Shown: one piece after another, positions 1-8,712 of the stretch
Numbering within the stretch: the first letter of the stretch is position 1
Layout: each line of letters starts with the position of its first letter
Origin: Mycolicibacterium goodii
GTDB taxonomy: Bacteria > Actinomycetota > Actinomycetes > Mycobacteriales > Mycobacteriaceae
Reading direction: 5' to 3'
DNA: 64,000 bases
NCBI RefSeq assembly: GCF_001187505.1
Contig: NZ_CP012150.1
Coordinates: forward strand, 3,162,001 to 3,226,000
Program-made: the position numbers and the translations under genes
Notes under the pieces: generated by a model
Seen by the model: the letters and a program-made list of their open reading frames with translations, nothing else
Databases searched by the model: none
What the model was told of the DNA's origin: nothing

Positions 1-290
1 GCACAAAGATTCGCTCCACGGACAAACTGCCGCCGGGTCGGGCCACGATCACGGTCGACACACGGTATGCCGAGCCGCGCCCAGCCGGCCCCCTCGACGT
101 CACCGTGGCCCGTGACGGGGTGACCATTGCCGACGGTCGGGTTCCGATCAGTGCACCGCTGTTGTTCACGGCCAACGATTGCCTGGACATCGGCACCTGC
201 CTGGGCTCACCGGTGTCACTGGACTACCGCGACCGCGCACCGTTCCCCTTCGAGGGGCGCATCCATCGAGTCCACGTCGCCTACACGTAG
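1..290 (+). CDS. Arylsulfatase-like protein, C-terminal end only (partial)
   Basis: The reading frame is open from base 3 to the TAG at 288-290, so about 95 C-terminal residues are present and the gene starts left of the window. The tail holds NDCLDIGTCLGSP, then VSLDYRDRAPFPF and a closing GRIHRVHV strand, which resembles the beta-rich C-terminal domain of mycobacterial type I sulfatases (AtsA/AtsD type). That family hydrolyses sulfate esters with a formylglycine nucleophile. The catalytic C-x-P-x-R site would lie outside the window, so activity cannot be judged. It is convergent with the membrane protein gene that ends at 298. Family assignment is from remembered similarity. Confidence 0.6.
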   Translation, partial: TKIRSTDKLPPGRATITVDTRYAEPRPAGPLDVTVARDGVTIADGRVPISAPLLFTANDCLDIGTCLGSPVSLDYRDRAPFPFEGRIHRVHVAYT

Positions 291-297
291 GGGCCGT

Positions 298-696
298 TCA
301 CGTCTGACCGTCTGGCGCCTTCATGAGGGCTGCCAAGATGATGGCGGCGAGGAGCAGTGCCGGGACATCTCCCCACAGGTGCCCCATGTGATGACCACCG
401 CCGAACGACTGCACCGCCATGATCACCGCGTGAACGACGCTGGAGCACACCGTGAACCAGATCAGGCTTCGATGTGATTCAGGGCGGCGCGCGGCATTGA
501 TGAGGAACACGCCGAGCGTCGCGTACAGGCCGACGATCATCATGAAGTAATTCGATTCGTGCGGCGGTCCGGCGTGCCACGCCCACCCGGACGGCCACAC
601 CGCGGCCAGTGGGTAGAGGAGAAGCATCAGCGCGCCGATGGCGACGAGTGCGACCTGCAGGAGCCGGTACCGCGCCGGCGATCCGATCGTGGTCAT
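298..696 (-). CDS. Small four-helix membrane protein of unknown function
   Basis: The product is 132 residues with about four hydrophobic segments (near LLQVALVAIGALMLLLYPLA, MMIVGLYATLGVFLI, LIWFTVCSSVVHAVIMAV and PALLLAAIILAALM) and a His-rich loop GGGHHMGH before the last helix. Two ATG codons are adjacent (699 and 696). The GGAGG ends only 2 nt from the first and 5 nt from the second, so 696 is preferred; a longer open frame reaching 1005 has no support. I recognise no named family. The histidine loop could bind metal, but that is a guess. Confidence 0.7.
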   Translation of the reverse strand: MTTIGSPARYRLLQVALVAIGALMLLLYPLAAVWPSGWAWHAGPPHESNYFMMIVGLYATLGVFLINAARRPESHRSLIWFTVCSSVVHAVIMAVQSFGGGHHMGHLWGDVPALLLAAIILAALMKAPDGQT

Positions 697-883
697 CATG
701 CCCTCCGTGTGTGGTGGCCTCCGCGGAACATAGCGCTCGACGCGGGTCGCTATCGCGGAATCGTCAAGGCGGGCCGTATACACCATGGGTGTGACATTTT
801 GTGCCGGTGAGCTGTGGTTATCCCCAGACTCGTTTTCATCCACAGGTCGGGTTTTCGCCGGTCCACAGGGGTGTGGCCACCGG

Positions 884-896
884 TAAATTCGAACGT
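884..896 (+). promoter_or_regulatory. -10 element for a leaderless HNH/DUF222 transcript
   Basis: TAAATT at 884-889 is followed by 7 nt and then ATG at 897. A TANNNT hexamer at this distance is the usual arrangement for mycobacterial leaderless mRNAs, and no Shine-Dalgarno is present. It supports the start chosen for the next gene. Confidence 0.5.
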
Positions 897-2684
897 ATGT
901 ACGAAGCGCCGTTGGTGGAGATCGCGCAGTTCGCCGCGCTGTCTGACGCCGAGCTGGAGGCCCAGGCCCGCGGCTGGGCCCAGGCCGAAGCCTCCGCCTC
1001 GGCACGCAAGCACGCCGCCATGGCCGAAATCTTCATCCGCGCCACCGACACCCCCAGCACCGACGAGCGCCGGTGGTGGTTCGTCGACCCCGAGGCCGCA
1101 GTCGGCGCCCAACTCGGCGCCGCCCAGGGCATCACCGCCTGGGCCGCGCTGCACCAGGCCCAACGCGGAGTCGCGCTGCGTGACCGGCTACCACGGGTCA
1201 ACGAGGTGTTCGCCGCCGGGCTGGTCAGCGAGATGATCGTGCGCAACATCTGCTGGAGCACCGCGCTGATGCTCGACCCGGACAAACTCGCCGCCATCGA
1301 CGCCGAGCTGGCCGCCCAGATCACCTCCTGGGGCCGGCTGACCCTCAAACAGATCGACAACACCATCGACGATCTGATCCTCAAACACGACCCGGGCTCC
1401 TTCCGCCGCGGCCGCGCCTCCCGCCGCGATCGCTATTTCGACATCGGCTCACCCACGGATGCCCCCGGGGTGCTGTCGGTCAACGGCCGGCTGCAGGCCC
1501 ACCTCGGCAACGCTTATGACGCCCGGATCACCGAACTCATTGAAGGGGTATGCCCGGACGATCCACGCACCCTCCATGAGCTGCGCCACGACGCGCTCGG
1601 CGCCATCCTCGACCACACCACCCTGGCCTGCGAGTGCGAGGACCCCGACTGTGCCCGCGGCCGCGAACCATCCCCCCGCGGACACCTCGTGGTGCACGTC
1701 ATCGCCCGCGAAGACACCGTCACCGCCGCCCAACACGCCGCCCCCGCAGCCCCTGCCCGCACCGACGATGAGCCCGTCGTCGAACCAGCCGATGACAGCG
1801 GTGGCGACACCGCCCCCGACACTCCCGCGACTGCCGACTCCGCCGAAACCGAGTGCGACACCGCACCCGGCAGTGAGCCCGCTGACACCGACACCACCAC
1901 CGCCACGGATGCTCCCGCAGCCCTCGACTCCGCCGACTCGACCGCGCCGGCCACCGAGGACCCCGACACCGAGTGCGACACCGCACCCCTCACGGTCGCC
2001 GAGTTCACCGAGGCCGCCAACAGCACCCCTGCGGCCTACCGTGCCCCGGACGAGGATCCGCTCGATCGGGTGCCGCCGGCCGTGCTGTTCGGCGGGGCGG
2101 TACTGCCCGCTTATGCGCTGGCCGAGATCATCAACAACGCCACCATCCGGCCGCTGATCCACCCCGGCGACACCCCACCCGAAAACCGCTACACCCCCTC
2201 GCGCGCCCTGGCGGACTATGTCCGCTGCCGCGACCTGACCTGCCGGTTCCCCGGCTGCGACAAACCCGCCGACCGCTGCGACATCGACCACACCGTGCCC
2301 TACCCCGCGGGGCCGACCCATGCCTCAAACCTGAAATGTCTGTGCCGGTTTCATCATCTTCTGAAAACGTTCTGGACCGGCCCGCGCGGCTGGGCAGACC
2401 GACAACACCCCGACGGCACCGTCGTGTGGACCTCGCCTTCCGGGCGGGAGTACACCACCGTGCCCACAAGCAGCCGACGCCTATCGATCACCGAGTTGGC
2501 CAAACCCACCGGCGCCCTGAACCTGCCCACCACCCCGGTCCCCACCGCCGACCCCGACCTGCGCGCGGTGAACATGCCCAAACGCCGCCGCACCCGCGCC
2601 CAGAACACCGCCCACGCCATCGCCGCCGAACGCAAACTCAACGACGACCTCGTCGCCGAACACAACAAACCACCACCGTTCTAG
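897..2684 (+). CDS. DUF222 / HNH endonuclease domain protein (13E12 family)
   Basis: The 595-residue protein has an N-terminal helical DUF222 region (about 1-250), an acidic Thr/Asp/Pro-rich linker (about 285-370) and a C-terminal HNH nuclease (about 440-495). The HNH part shows two CxxC-like zinc pairs (CRDLTC, CRFPGC), the core CDIDHTVPYPAG, and NLKCLCRFHHLLK carrying the Asn and second His. These genes are multicopy in mycobacteria (13E12 repeat family) and often sit at variable sites; their biological job is unsettled. Start 897 is chosen over the upstream frame beginning at 801 because of the -10 spacing and because family members begin with a short MxE-type N-terminus. All catalytic residues appear intact. 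Confidence 0.85.
   Translation: MYEAPLVEIAQFAALSDAELEAQARGWAQAEASASARKHAAMAEIFIRATDTPSTDERRWWFVDPEAAVGAQLGAAQGITAWAALHQAQRGVALRDRLPRVNEVFAAGLVSEMIVRNICWSTALMLDPDKLAAIDAELAAQITSWGRLTLKQIDNTIDDLILKHDPGSFRRGRASRRDRYFDIGSPTDAPGVLSVNGRLQAHLGNAYDARITELIEGVCPDDPRTLHELRHDALGAILDHTTLACECEDPDCARGREPSPRGHLVVHVIAREDTVTAAQHAAPAAPARTDDEPVVEPADDSGGDTAPDTPATADSAETECDTAPGSEPADTDTTTATDAPAALDSADSTAPATEDPDTECDTAPLTVAEFTEAANSTPAAYRAPDEDPLDRVPPAVLFGGAVLPAYALAEIINNATIRPLIHPGDTPPENRYTPSRALADYVRCRDLTCRFPGCDKPADRCDIDHTVPYPAGPTHASNLKCLCRFHHLLKTFWTGPRGWADRQHPDGTVVWTSPSGREYTTVPTSSRRLSITELAKPTGALNLPTTPVPTADPDLRAVNMPKRRRTRAQNTAHAIAAERKLNDDLVAEHNKPPPF
1849..1988 (+). repeat. Internal repeat in the HNH protein linker, 120-bp period
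   Basis: A 20-base block encoding TECDTAP occurs at 1849-1868 and again at 1969-1988, with similar Thr/Asp/Pro codons between. This suggests the linker expanded by an in-frame 120-bp duplication. Confidence 0.6.
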
Positions 2685-2702
2685 CGGCAGTGTCGTCACA
2701 AT

Positions 2703-3164
2703 GTGACGGTGTTACGCACGCTCGCTCTTGTGGTGGCGGCGGTGACCGTGCTTGCCGGGTGCGGGAACCCCGACCGGGATGCGGACCGCCAAGCCATCGA
2801 AGAGGCACTGCGACAGTGGCCCCAGGCTTTCAACGACCGTGACATCGACGCGGTGTGCGGACTGTTCGCGGACGATGCGGTGCTCGCGTACCCGGATTCG
2901 GCAGACCGCGACCGGGATGCGTTCTGCGATCAGATGCGCAACCAGTTCAGTGACCCGTCGAAGTCACTGCACTACGACGAGCCCGACATCAAAGAGATCC
3001 TCGTCGACGGCGATCTGGCTACCGTGCGGCTGGTCTGGACACTGACGGTGCGCGATTCCGCCGGCGCGGTCCTGGAGACCGTGCACGAGGACGGGGTGGA
3101 CGTGTTCCAGCGTCAGCCCGATGGACGCTGGAAGATCCACATCTCCCACGCGTTCACGCAGTGA
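2703..3164 (+). CDS. NTF2/SnoaL-like lipoprotein
   Basis: The product is 153 residues. It has a short signal peptide ending in the lipobox LAGC (Cys about residue 20), then a single cystatin-like alpha/beta domain: a helix with WPQAFNDRDIDAVCGLFADDAV, a beta sheet with ATVRLVWTLTVRDSAG, and a closing RWKIHISHAFT strand. This is the SnoaL/SgcJ type of NTF2 fold, found in both enzymes and ligand-binding proteins, so no reaction can be inferred. It should be anchored on the outer face of the cytoplasmic membrane. It starts at a GTG 18 nt after the HNH gene and ends 6 nt from the convergent dapD. Confidence 0.75.
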   Translation: MTVLRTLALVVAAVTVLAGCGNPDRDADRQAIEEALRQWPQAFNDRDIDAVCGLFADDAVLAYPDSADRDRDAFCDQMRNQFSDPSKSLHYDEPDIKEILVDGDLATVRLVWTLTVRDSAGAVLETVHEDGVDVFQRQPDGRWKIHISHAFTQ

Positions 3165-3170
3165 ACACGC

Positions 3171-4115
3171 TCAGTTGGCGTGCAGCGCCTCGTTGAGGGT
3201 GATGCCCGTGCCGTCGCGCTTGACGACCTCGACCGCACCCGATAGCGAGTTGCGGCGGAACAGCAGGTTGCTCGCACCGGACAGCTCGATGGCCTTGGTG
3301 ACCTGGCCGTCGGCGGTGGTGACTTTGGTACCGCCGGTGACGTAGAGACCCGCCTCGACGACGCAGTCATCGCCCAGCGAGATCCCCAAGCCCGAGTTGG
3401 CGCCGAGCAGGCAGCGCTTGCCGACCTTGATGACCTCTTTGCCGCCACCGGACAGGGTGCCCATGATCGACGCGCCGCCACCGATGTCGGAACCGTCGTC
3501 GACGACGACGCCGGCCGAGATGCGGCCTTCCACCATCGAGGTGCCGAGCGTGCCCGCGTTGAAGTTGACGAAGCCCTCGTGCATCACGGTCGTGCCCTCG
3601 GCCAGGTGGGCGCCGAGCCGCACGCGGTCGGCGTCGGCGATGCGCACACCCGTCGGCGTCACGTAGTCGACCATGCGGGGGAACTTGTCGATGCCGTACA
3701 CCGCGACCGCGCCGCGCTTGCGCAGCCGGGCGCGCGTGGTCTCGAAGCCCTCGACCGCACACGGGCCGAAGTTGGTCCACACCACATTGCTCAGCAGGCC
3801 GAAGATGCCATCGAGGTTGGCCTCGTGCGGCTTGGTCAGACGGTGTGAGAGCAGATGCAACCGCAGCCACACGTCGTGCGTGTCGGCCGGTTTGTCGTCG
3901 AGGTCGGCGATGGTGGTGCGCACCGCCACGACCTCCACGTTGCGATCCTCGTCCTTGCCGGTGAGGGCAGCCAGGTCGGCGGGCACGTCACCACCGGACA
4001 GCCGGACCGTGCCGGCCGGGCCGGATGCGCTCAGCTCGGGAGCGGGAAACCAGGTGTCCAGAACGGTTCCGTCGGCGGTGATGGTGGCCAGGCCGACGCC
4101 AGATGCTGCAGTCAC
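3171..4115 (-). CDS. dapD: Tetrahydrodipicolinate N-succinyltransferase
   Basis: This 314-residue protein matches mycobacterial DapD, which transfers succinyl from succinyl-CoA to tetrahydrodipicolinate in the diaminopimelate/lysine pathway. N-terminal alpha/beta region about 1-150; then left-handed beta-helix hexapeptide turns ([56 protein letters not shown]); C-terminal strand to 314. Length agrees with the roughly 317 residues of the M. tuberculosis enzyme. It starts at GTG 4115 and is divergent from dapE, the next-but-one enzyme in the same succinylase route, across 34 bp. A -10 at 4124-4129 suggests a leaderless transcript. Confidence 0.95.
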   Translation of the reverse strand: MTAASGVGLATITADGTVLDTWFPAPELSASGPAGTVRLSGGDVPADLAALTGKDEDRNVEVVAVRTTIADLDDKPADTHDVWLRLHLLSHRLTKPHEANLDGIFGLLSNVVWTNFGPCAVEGFETTRARLRKRGAVAVYGIDKFPRMVDYVTPTGVRIADADRVRLGAHLAEGTTVMHEGFVNFNAGTLGTSMVEGRISAGVVVDDGSDIGGGASIMGTLSGGGKEVIKVGKRCLLGANSGLGISLGDDCVVEAGLYVTGGTKVTTADGQVTKAIELSGASNLLFRRNSLSGAVEVVKRDGTGITLNEALHAN

Positions 4116-4149
4116 GTTGGCCTAGGTTACTGGACTACCGTTTAGGACC
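4116..4149. promoter_or_regulatory. Compact divergent dapD/dapE promoter region, both sides leaderless-type
   Basis: On the plus strand TACCGT (4136-4141) lies 8 nt before the dapE ATG. On the minus strand TAACCT (plus positions 4124-4129) lies 8 nt before the dapD GTG. The two -10 elements are only 6 bp apart, so polymerases probably compete or the genes are jointly controlled. Neither gene has a Shine-Dalgarno. Confidence 0.5.
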
Positions 4150-5217
4150 ATGGGCCTGGATTTGCACGGCGACCCGATCGCACTGACCGCCGCCCTGGTG
4201 GACATCCCCAGCGTCTCGCGCGACGAGCGCCGCATCGCCGACGAGATCGAAGCCGCGCTGCGCACCCAGGCGCCGCACCTTGAGGTGATCCGCAACGGCG
4301 ATGCCGTGCTGGCCCGCACCGATCTGGGCCGGCCGTCACGGGTGTTGCTCGCCGGGCACATCGACACCGTTCCGGTCGCCGACAATCTGCCGAGCCGCAT
4401 CGTCGACGGCGAGATGTACGGCTGCGGTACCTCGGACATGAAGTCGGGCGACGCGGTGTTCCTGCACCTGGCCGCCACGATCGCCGAACCCGTGCACGAC
4501 ATCACGCTGGTGATGTACGACTGCGAGGAGATCGAGTCGAGCGCCAACGGGCTGGGCCGCATCGAACGTGAGCTGATCGACTGGCTGGCGGTGGACGTCG
4601 CGATCCTCGGCGAGCCGTCGGGCGGCTACATCGAAGCCGGCTGCCAGGGCACCATTCGTCTGGTGATCTCGGCGACCGGCACCCGTGCCCATTCTGCCCG
4701 ATCCTGGTTGGGCGACAACGCCGTTCACAAACTTGGTGCCGTGCTCGACCGGCTGACGGCCTATCAGGCGCGGTCGGTGGACATCGACGGCTGCGTCTAC
4801 CGCGAGGGATTGTCCGCGGTGCGTATCGAGGGCGGCATCGCGGGCAACGTGATCCCTGACGCCGCTTCGGTGACCGTCAACTTCCGGTTCGCGCCGGATC
4901 GCAGCGTCGAGCAGGCCGTGGCACATGTGCACGAGGTGTTCGCCGGACTCGACGTCACCATCGAACTGACCGACGCCGCAGCGGGCGCGCTACCGGGCCT
5001 GACGCGTCCGGCGGCCGCGGCGCTCGTGGACGCGGCCGGCGGTCAGGTGCGGGCCAAGTACGGCTGGACCGACGTCGCGAGGTTCGCGGCGCTCGGAATC
5101 CCGGCGGTGAACTACGGGCCGGGTGACCCCAACCTCGCCCACCGGGTCGACGAACGCGTCCCCGTCGCCGCGATCACCGCCGCGGCCGACATGCTGCGCA
5201 CGTATCTGACGACCTGA
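4150..5217 (+). CDS. dapE: Succinyl-diaminopimelate desuccinylase
   Basis: The 355-residue M20-family dinuclear zinc hydrolase releases succinate from N-succinyl-LL-diaminopimelate. Zinc-site motifs are intact: [10 protein letters not shown] (His and Asp), [13 protein letters not shown] (bridging Asp), YDCEEIES (catalytic Glu and ligand Glu), [15 protein letters not shown] (ligand in the Glu-Pro stretch) and a C-terminal His in [10 protein letters not shown]. The dimerisation/lid domain lies near residues 170-280. The start ATG 4150 follows a -10 directly. It pairs with divergent dapD in lysine and peptidoglycan precursor synthesis. Confidence 0.95.
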   Translation: MGLDLHGDPIALTAALVDIPSVSRDERRIADEIEAALRTQAPHLEVIRNGDAVLARTDLGRPSRVLLAGHIDTVPVADNLPSRIVDGEMYGCGTSDMKSGDAVFLHLAATIAEPVHDITLVMYDCEEIESSANGLGRIERELIDWLAVDVAILGEPSGGYIEAGCQGTIRLVISATGTRAHSARSWLGDNAVHKLGAVLDRLTAYQARSVDIDGCVYREGLSAVRIEGGIAGNVIPDAASVTVNFRFAPDRSVEQAVAHVHEVFAGLDVTIELTDAAAGALPGLTRPAAAALVDAAGGQVRAKYGWTDVARFAALGIPAVNYGPGDPNLAHRVDERVPVAAITAAADMLRTYLTT

Positions 5218-5237
5218 AAATCGGTTGCGCCCCTCAC

Positions 5238-5317
5238 TAGCATGGGAACCGTGCTGGGAATTTGACGATGCCGCTGGGTGAGCCCGGAAGTCCGTTTCGT
5301 CGTATGGGGGTTCCCGC
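5238..5317 (+). promoter_or_regulatory. ABC-F leader with a possible 4-codon uORF and self-complementary RBS
   Basis: TAGCAT at 5238-5243 looks like a -10 and sits 7 nt before GTG 5251, which opens a complete mini-ORF (GTG CTG GGA ATT TGA, 5251-5265; fMet-Leu-Gly-Ile). The ABC-F RBS (GGGGG near 5306-5310) lies 8 nt before ATG 5318. The 7-mer at 5244-5250 (GGGAACC) is perfectly complementary to 5309-5315 (GGTTCCC), overlapping that RBS. If transcription starts at 5251 the first arm is not in the RNA, so the uORF and hairpin models compete. Leader peptides that sense stalled ribosomes are known upstream of antibiotic-inducible ABC-F genes in other bacteria; here it is inference. Confidence 0.4.
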
Positions 5318-6940
5318 ATGTCTGTTGTCTTTTCGAATCTGTCGTTCTCCTGGCCCGATGACACACCGCTGTTCACGGACCTCTCTTTTTCGGTGGGCCC
5401 GGGCCGCACCGGCCTGGTCGCCCCCAACGGGGCCGGAAAAAGCACGCTGCTCAAGCTCATTGCCGGTGAGTACCGGCCGGCGTCCGGTACGGTGACCGTC
5501 GACGGCGTCGTGGGATACCTGCCCCAGACGCTGCCGTTCACCGGCGATCTGACGGTGGCAGGGGTTCTCGGGATCGCGCCGGTTCTCGACGCTTTGGCTG
5601 CGCTTGCCGACGGCGACGCGTCCGAGGAGGTTTTCACCGCGATCGGCGACGACTGGGATATCGAGGAACGGTCCCGCGCGCAACTGGACCGGCTCGGGCT
5701 CGATGACCTGGAGCTGGACCGCCGGCTGGACACGCTCTCGGGTGGCGAGGTGGTGTCGTTGGGACTGGCCGCGCAGCTGTTGAAACGCCCAGAGGTCCTG
5801 CTGCTCGACGAGCCCACCAACAATCTGGACAGCGTTGCCCGCCAACGTCTCTACCACGCGCTCGACGACTACTCCGGGTGCCTGCTGGTGGTCAGCCACG
5901 ACCGCGTGCTGCTGGACCGGATGGATCAGATCGCCGAGTTGTACCGCGGTGAGGTGATCTTCTACGGCGGAAACTTCACGGCCTACCGGGAGACCGTGGA
6001 GGCCAACCAGGTGGCGGCTGAGAACAGTATCCGCAACGCCGAGCAGCAACTCAGGCGCGAAAAACGGCAGATGCAGGAGGCTCGGGAACGCGCAGCGCGG
6101 CGCGCGAGTACGGCCGCCCGCAACGTCAAAGATGCCGGACTGCCGAAAATCGTTGCAGGAAAACTCAAGCGGGATGCGCAGGAATCGGCGGCCCGATCCG
6201 ACGATGTGCACGCCAAGCGCGTCGAGGACGCCCGGGCGCGGCTCGACGATGCCGAACGCGCGTTGCGTGACGACAAGGTCATCGTGCTGGACCTGCCCGA
6301 CACCGAGGTGCCTGCCGGGCGGACGTTGTTCACCGGTACCGGGCTGCAGGCATGTCGGGGAGGGCGGAAACTGTTCGCCGACAACGGCGTCGACGTGTCG
6401 ATACGCGGGCCCGAGCGCATCGCACTGACCGGTCCGAACGGGGCGGGCAAGTCGACGCTGCTGCGTATCATCGACGGCCGACTGACACCTGACGGCGGCA
6501 CGTTGCAGCGCGCCGACGGGCGCATCGCCTATCTGTCGCAGCGGCTCGATCTGCTCGACCTCGACCGCAGTGTTGCCGAAAGTTTGGCCGCCTCGGCGCC
6601 GAGCCTCTCGCACACGCGGCGCATGCATCTGTTGGCGCAGTTCCTGTTTCGCGGCGACCGCATCCATCTGCCGGTCGGTGCGCTGTCCGGCGGGGAGCGT
6701 CTGCGGGCCACGCTGGCGTGCGTGCTGTTCGCCGAACCGGCGCCGCAACTCCTGCTGCTCGACGAGCCGACCAACAACCTCGACCTGGTGAGCGTCGGGC
6801 AACTCGAGTCCGCGCTCAATGCCTACCGGGGTGCGTTCATCGTCGTCAGTCACGACGAACGGTTCCTCGACGCCATCGGCATCGAACGCCGGTGGCATCT
6901 GGAGGACGGCGGGTTGCGCGTTACTGCCGCCGCGGGGTGA
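5318..6940 (+). CDS. ABC-F family ATPase, likely ribosome-protection/translation factor
   Basis: The 540-residue soluble protein has two fused nucleotide-binding domains and no membrane segments. NBD1: Walker A APNGAGKST (about 41-49), signature LSGGE, Walker B LLLDEPTNNLD. A charged, Arg/Lys/Glu-rich linker follows (about 225-320; NAEQQLRREKRQMQEARERA), like the P-site tRNA interaction motif. NBD2: GPNGAGKST, LSGGERLRATLA, LLLLDEPTNNLD. This is the ABC-F plan; members act on the ribosome, either displacing antibiotics or assisting elongation. Which subtype this is cannot be settled from the sequence. Its 3' end overlaps the convergent EspC-like gene by 20 bp, so it borders the accessory island. 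Confidence 0.88.
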   Translation: MSVVFSNLSFSWPDDTPLFTDLSFSVGPGRTGLVAPNGAGKSTLLKLIAGEYRPASGTVTVDGVVGYLPQTLPFTGDLTVAGVLGIAPVLDALAALADGDASEEVFTAIGDDWDIEERSRAQLDRLGLDDLELDRRLDTLSGGEVVSLGLAAQLLKRPEVLLLDEPTNNLDSVARQRLYHALDDYSGCLLVVSHDRVLLDRMDQIAELYRGEVIFYGGNFTAYRETVEANQVAAENSIRNAEQQLRREKRQMQEARERAARRASTAARNVKDAGLPKIVAGKLKRDAQESAARSDDVHAKRVEDARARLDDAERALRDDKVIVLDLPDTEVPAGRTLFTGTGLQACRGGRKLFADNGVDVSIRGPERIALTGPNGAGKSTLLRIIDGRLTPDGGTLQRADGRIAYLSQRLDLLDLDRSVAESLAASAPSLSHTRRMHLLAQFLFRGDRIHLPVGALSGGERLRATLACVLFAEPAPQLLLLDEPTNNLDLVSVGQLESALNAYRGAFIVVSHDERFLDAIGIERRWHLEDGGLRVTAAAG

Positions 6941-7769
6941 TCGGCGAGGCCTGCGTCGACACCGCGCCGACGCCCGGCTGCTCCTCGGCCGGCACGCCGA
7001 TGTCGGCGCGGGCGCCCACCTGGACGGCGTCGGTTGACTTGTCGCGTTCGCCGGCCGCGGATTCTTTGTCTTTGTCGGCGGCGTCGACCGGGGCGCGTTC
7101 GCCCTCGCCGCCGCCGGCGCCTGCGGGTTCGGTGGCGCCCGCCTTGATGACGTTCTCGGCGCCGGCGCCCTCCGCCTCTGCGCCAGCGGCGGCGGCCGTC
7201 GCCGCCGTGTCCATTCCGCCGCCGGCGGCCTGCGTGGCCGACTGGACGATGCCCTGCACACCCTGGAACATCTGCTGAGGCATCTGCCCGAGGCTTTGCG
7301 CCATGCCCTGCAGGGGTTGGGTGATCGACTGTGCCATCTGCCCGGCCATCTGTCCGAACTGGCTCATCATCTGCCCTGCGGCTTGGCCACCTCCACCCGC
7401 GGCTGCCGCCGCACCGCCCGCCGCGGCACCTCCGGCTGCCGACGATTCACCGGCGCCTTCCATCTGCTGAGCCCGCTTCTTCAGGTCGTCGGCCGCGGCC
7501 ATGTCGCCGCGTTCATAGGCCTGCGCGGCCTGCCGCAACAGGTCGGAGATCTTGGCGGAGGCGGCCTGCGTCGCGCCCATCGCGCCCCCACGCGCGGCGG
7601 TCGCGGCGTCGAACGCCGTCTGCATCGGAAAGCCGATGGTGCCATGCGAGTTCAGCACATCGGAAAGGCCGGGTGCGCCGTTGACGAGGTTGCCGACGTC
7701 GGAGCTCACTTCGCCCAACTGCTGCTGCCAGGTGCCCATGGCGCCGGTGTTGGCGATGAACTGGTTCAT
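6921..7769 (-). CDS. EspC-like/WXG100-related protein with type VII secretion motif
   Basis: The 282-residue protein starts at ATG 7769 after a strong GGGGG RBS. Residues 1-100 are helical, with QAAQAYERGDM giving a Y85xxxD89 motif, the general type VII (ESX) secretion signal, in the position expected at the end of a helix-turn-helix. Residues 105-180 are Ala/Gly/Gln/Met-rich (QFGQMAGQMAQ, MAQSLGQMPQQM). The rest (about 180-282) is an acidic, Ala/Gly/Glu-rich, probably disordered tail. This resembles the EspC/DUF2580-type ESX-associated proteins of mycobacteria. It is the last gene of the minus-strand island and a plausible secretion partner for the WxG-containing 766-residue protein at 12612-14912. 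No secretion machinery is encoded in the window. Confidence 0.7.
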   Translation of the reverse strand: MNQFIANTGAMGTWQQQLGEVSSDVGNLVNGAPGLSDVLNSHGTIGFPMQTAFDAATAARGGAMGATQAASAKISDLLRQAAQAYERGDMAAADDLKKRAQQMEGAGESSAAGGAAAGGAAAAAGGGGQAAGQMMSQFGQMAGQMAQSITQPLQGMAQSLGQMPQQMFQGVQGIVQSATQAAGGGMDTAATAAAAGAEAEGAGAENVIKAGATEPAGAGGGEGERAPVDAADKDKESAAGERDKSTDAVQVGARADIGVPAEEQPGVGAVSTQASPITPRRQ

Positions 7770-7856
7770 CGAAGCCCCCTCAGGTCATGCATGTCATGTT
7801 GGATTTTACGGTCGGGGTGGGGGAGGGATGTGCGGGAGTTTCGGGGCTGGTCGGGC

Positions 7857-8678
7857 TCAACCAGGCTGGTCGGTGGATGATTCTGGTTTCGCCGGCCAAC
7901 CTGGCGTCGCGGGAAGCACCGGGAAATCTGATCTCCGGTAGGTGGTTCCCGGGTAGAACCTTCGGTTTTGCGGCGCCTCTCCAGATACACGAAGGCATTG
8001 TTCGCTGTCGTCTCCGTGGCTCGGCCACTCAGCCGTGGCGAGGAAGCCGCCCTGATGGTTGGTCACTTTCCAATTGCCGAACACATTCGTGAAAGGCGCT
8101 TTAGATGGTCCCTGCTGGGGAGGGAGGGACGGCTCATCGTCCTCTGGGGCTAGCAAGCCGATCCGGAACGCGTTGATGCCGCCGTAGGGGCCCGGCTCCG
8201 TGTTTGCCTTCAATTTGTCGCCGACCAACACGCCGCTGTCGTACGTGTACAAACAGCCAACGACTGCAACGTTGCGGTCCGACTTTTCGACGCGGAGAAG
8301 ATGGTGGCGGAAAGTTCCGACCCACGTGTCCGGTCCGTCGAGTTCTGGCCAGAGCTTCTCCGTGCCGTCGGGTCCGTCAGCCTGGTTTTTGTTGACTGCC
8401 TGTGCAAAATCCGGGTACAGGTACGTCTTATCGTCAGTCAGTTCGGCGAGGTAGTACGACTCCAAGTAGGCACGTACGACAACCGGGGCTCCAGTAGTCA
8501 CGTCGATGTCCGGTTCGGCGGTCCATGTCACTGTGAAATCAGTCAGCGATTCGGGCCACCCCGCTGGCGGCGATAGGAGTGGTGTTTCGGGTTCCTGCGA
8601 ACTACAGCCGATGCTGGCAAAAAATATAAGCGGGAGGACTCTCGTTATAAACTTCCGACAGCAACGCGTAGCATTCAC
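7857..8678 (-). CDS. Island lipoprotein (VFGxW superfamily, WTAEP subtype)
   Basis: The 273-residue predicted lipoprotein starts at GTG 8678, 5 nt after GGAGG. The signal peptide ends at SIGC (Cys 25). It then has FTVTWTAEPDIDVTTG, VRAYLESYYLAEL, NVFGNWKVTNHQGG and a C-terminal TPGWPA, all shared with the lipoprotein at 10828-11619; the two are close paralogs. Elements aligned across all island lipoproteins are RA-x-x-ES, a YP-x-F-x-x-A-x-N stretch, (N/D)VFGxW and PGWPA near the end. No named function is known to me. It is likely displayed on the outer face of the cytoplasmic membrane. Confidence 0.75.
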   Translation of the reverse strand: MNATRCCRKFITRVLPLIFFASIGCSSQEPETPLLSPPAGWPESLTDFTVTWTAEPDIDVTTGAPVVVRAYLESYYLAELTDDKTYLYPDFAQAVNKNQADGPDGTEKLWPELDGPDTWVGTFRHHLLRVEKSDRNVAVVGCLYTYDSGVLVGDKLKANTEPGPYGGINAFRIGLLAPEDDEPSLPPQQGPSKAPFTNVFGNWKVTNHQGGFLATAEWPSHGDDSEQCLRVSGEAPQNRRFYPGTTYRRSDFPVLPATPGWPAKPESSTDQPG

Positions 8679-8712
8679 TCGCCCTCCCGATGATTAGGTG
8701 TCTTCTGGATAT

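Noticed and set aside
5262..5495. 77-codon ORF overlapping the ABC-F start
   Set aside because: It runs into the ABC-F coding sequence in another frame and shows no family features; treated as a shadow in the leader.
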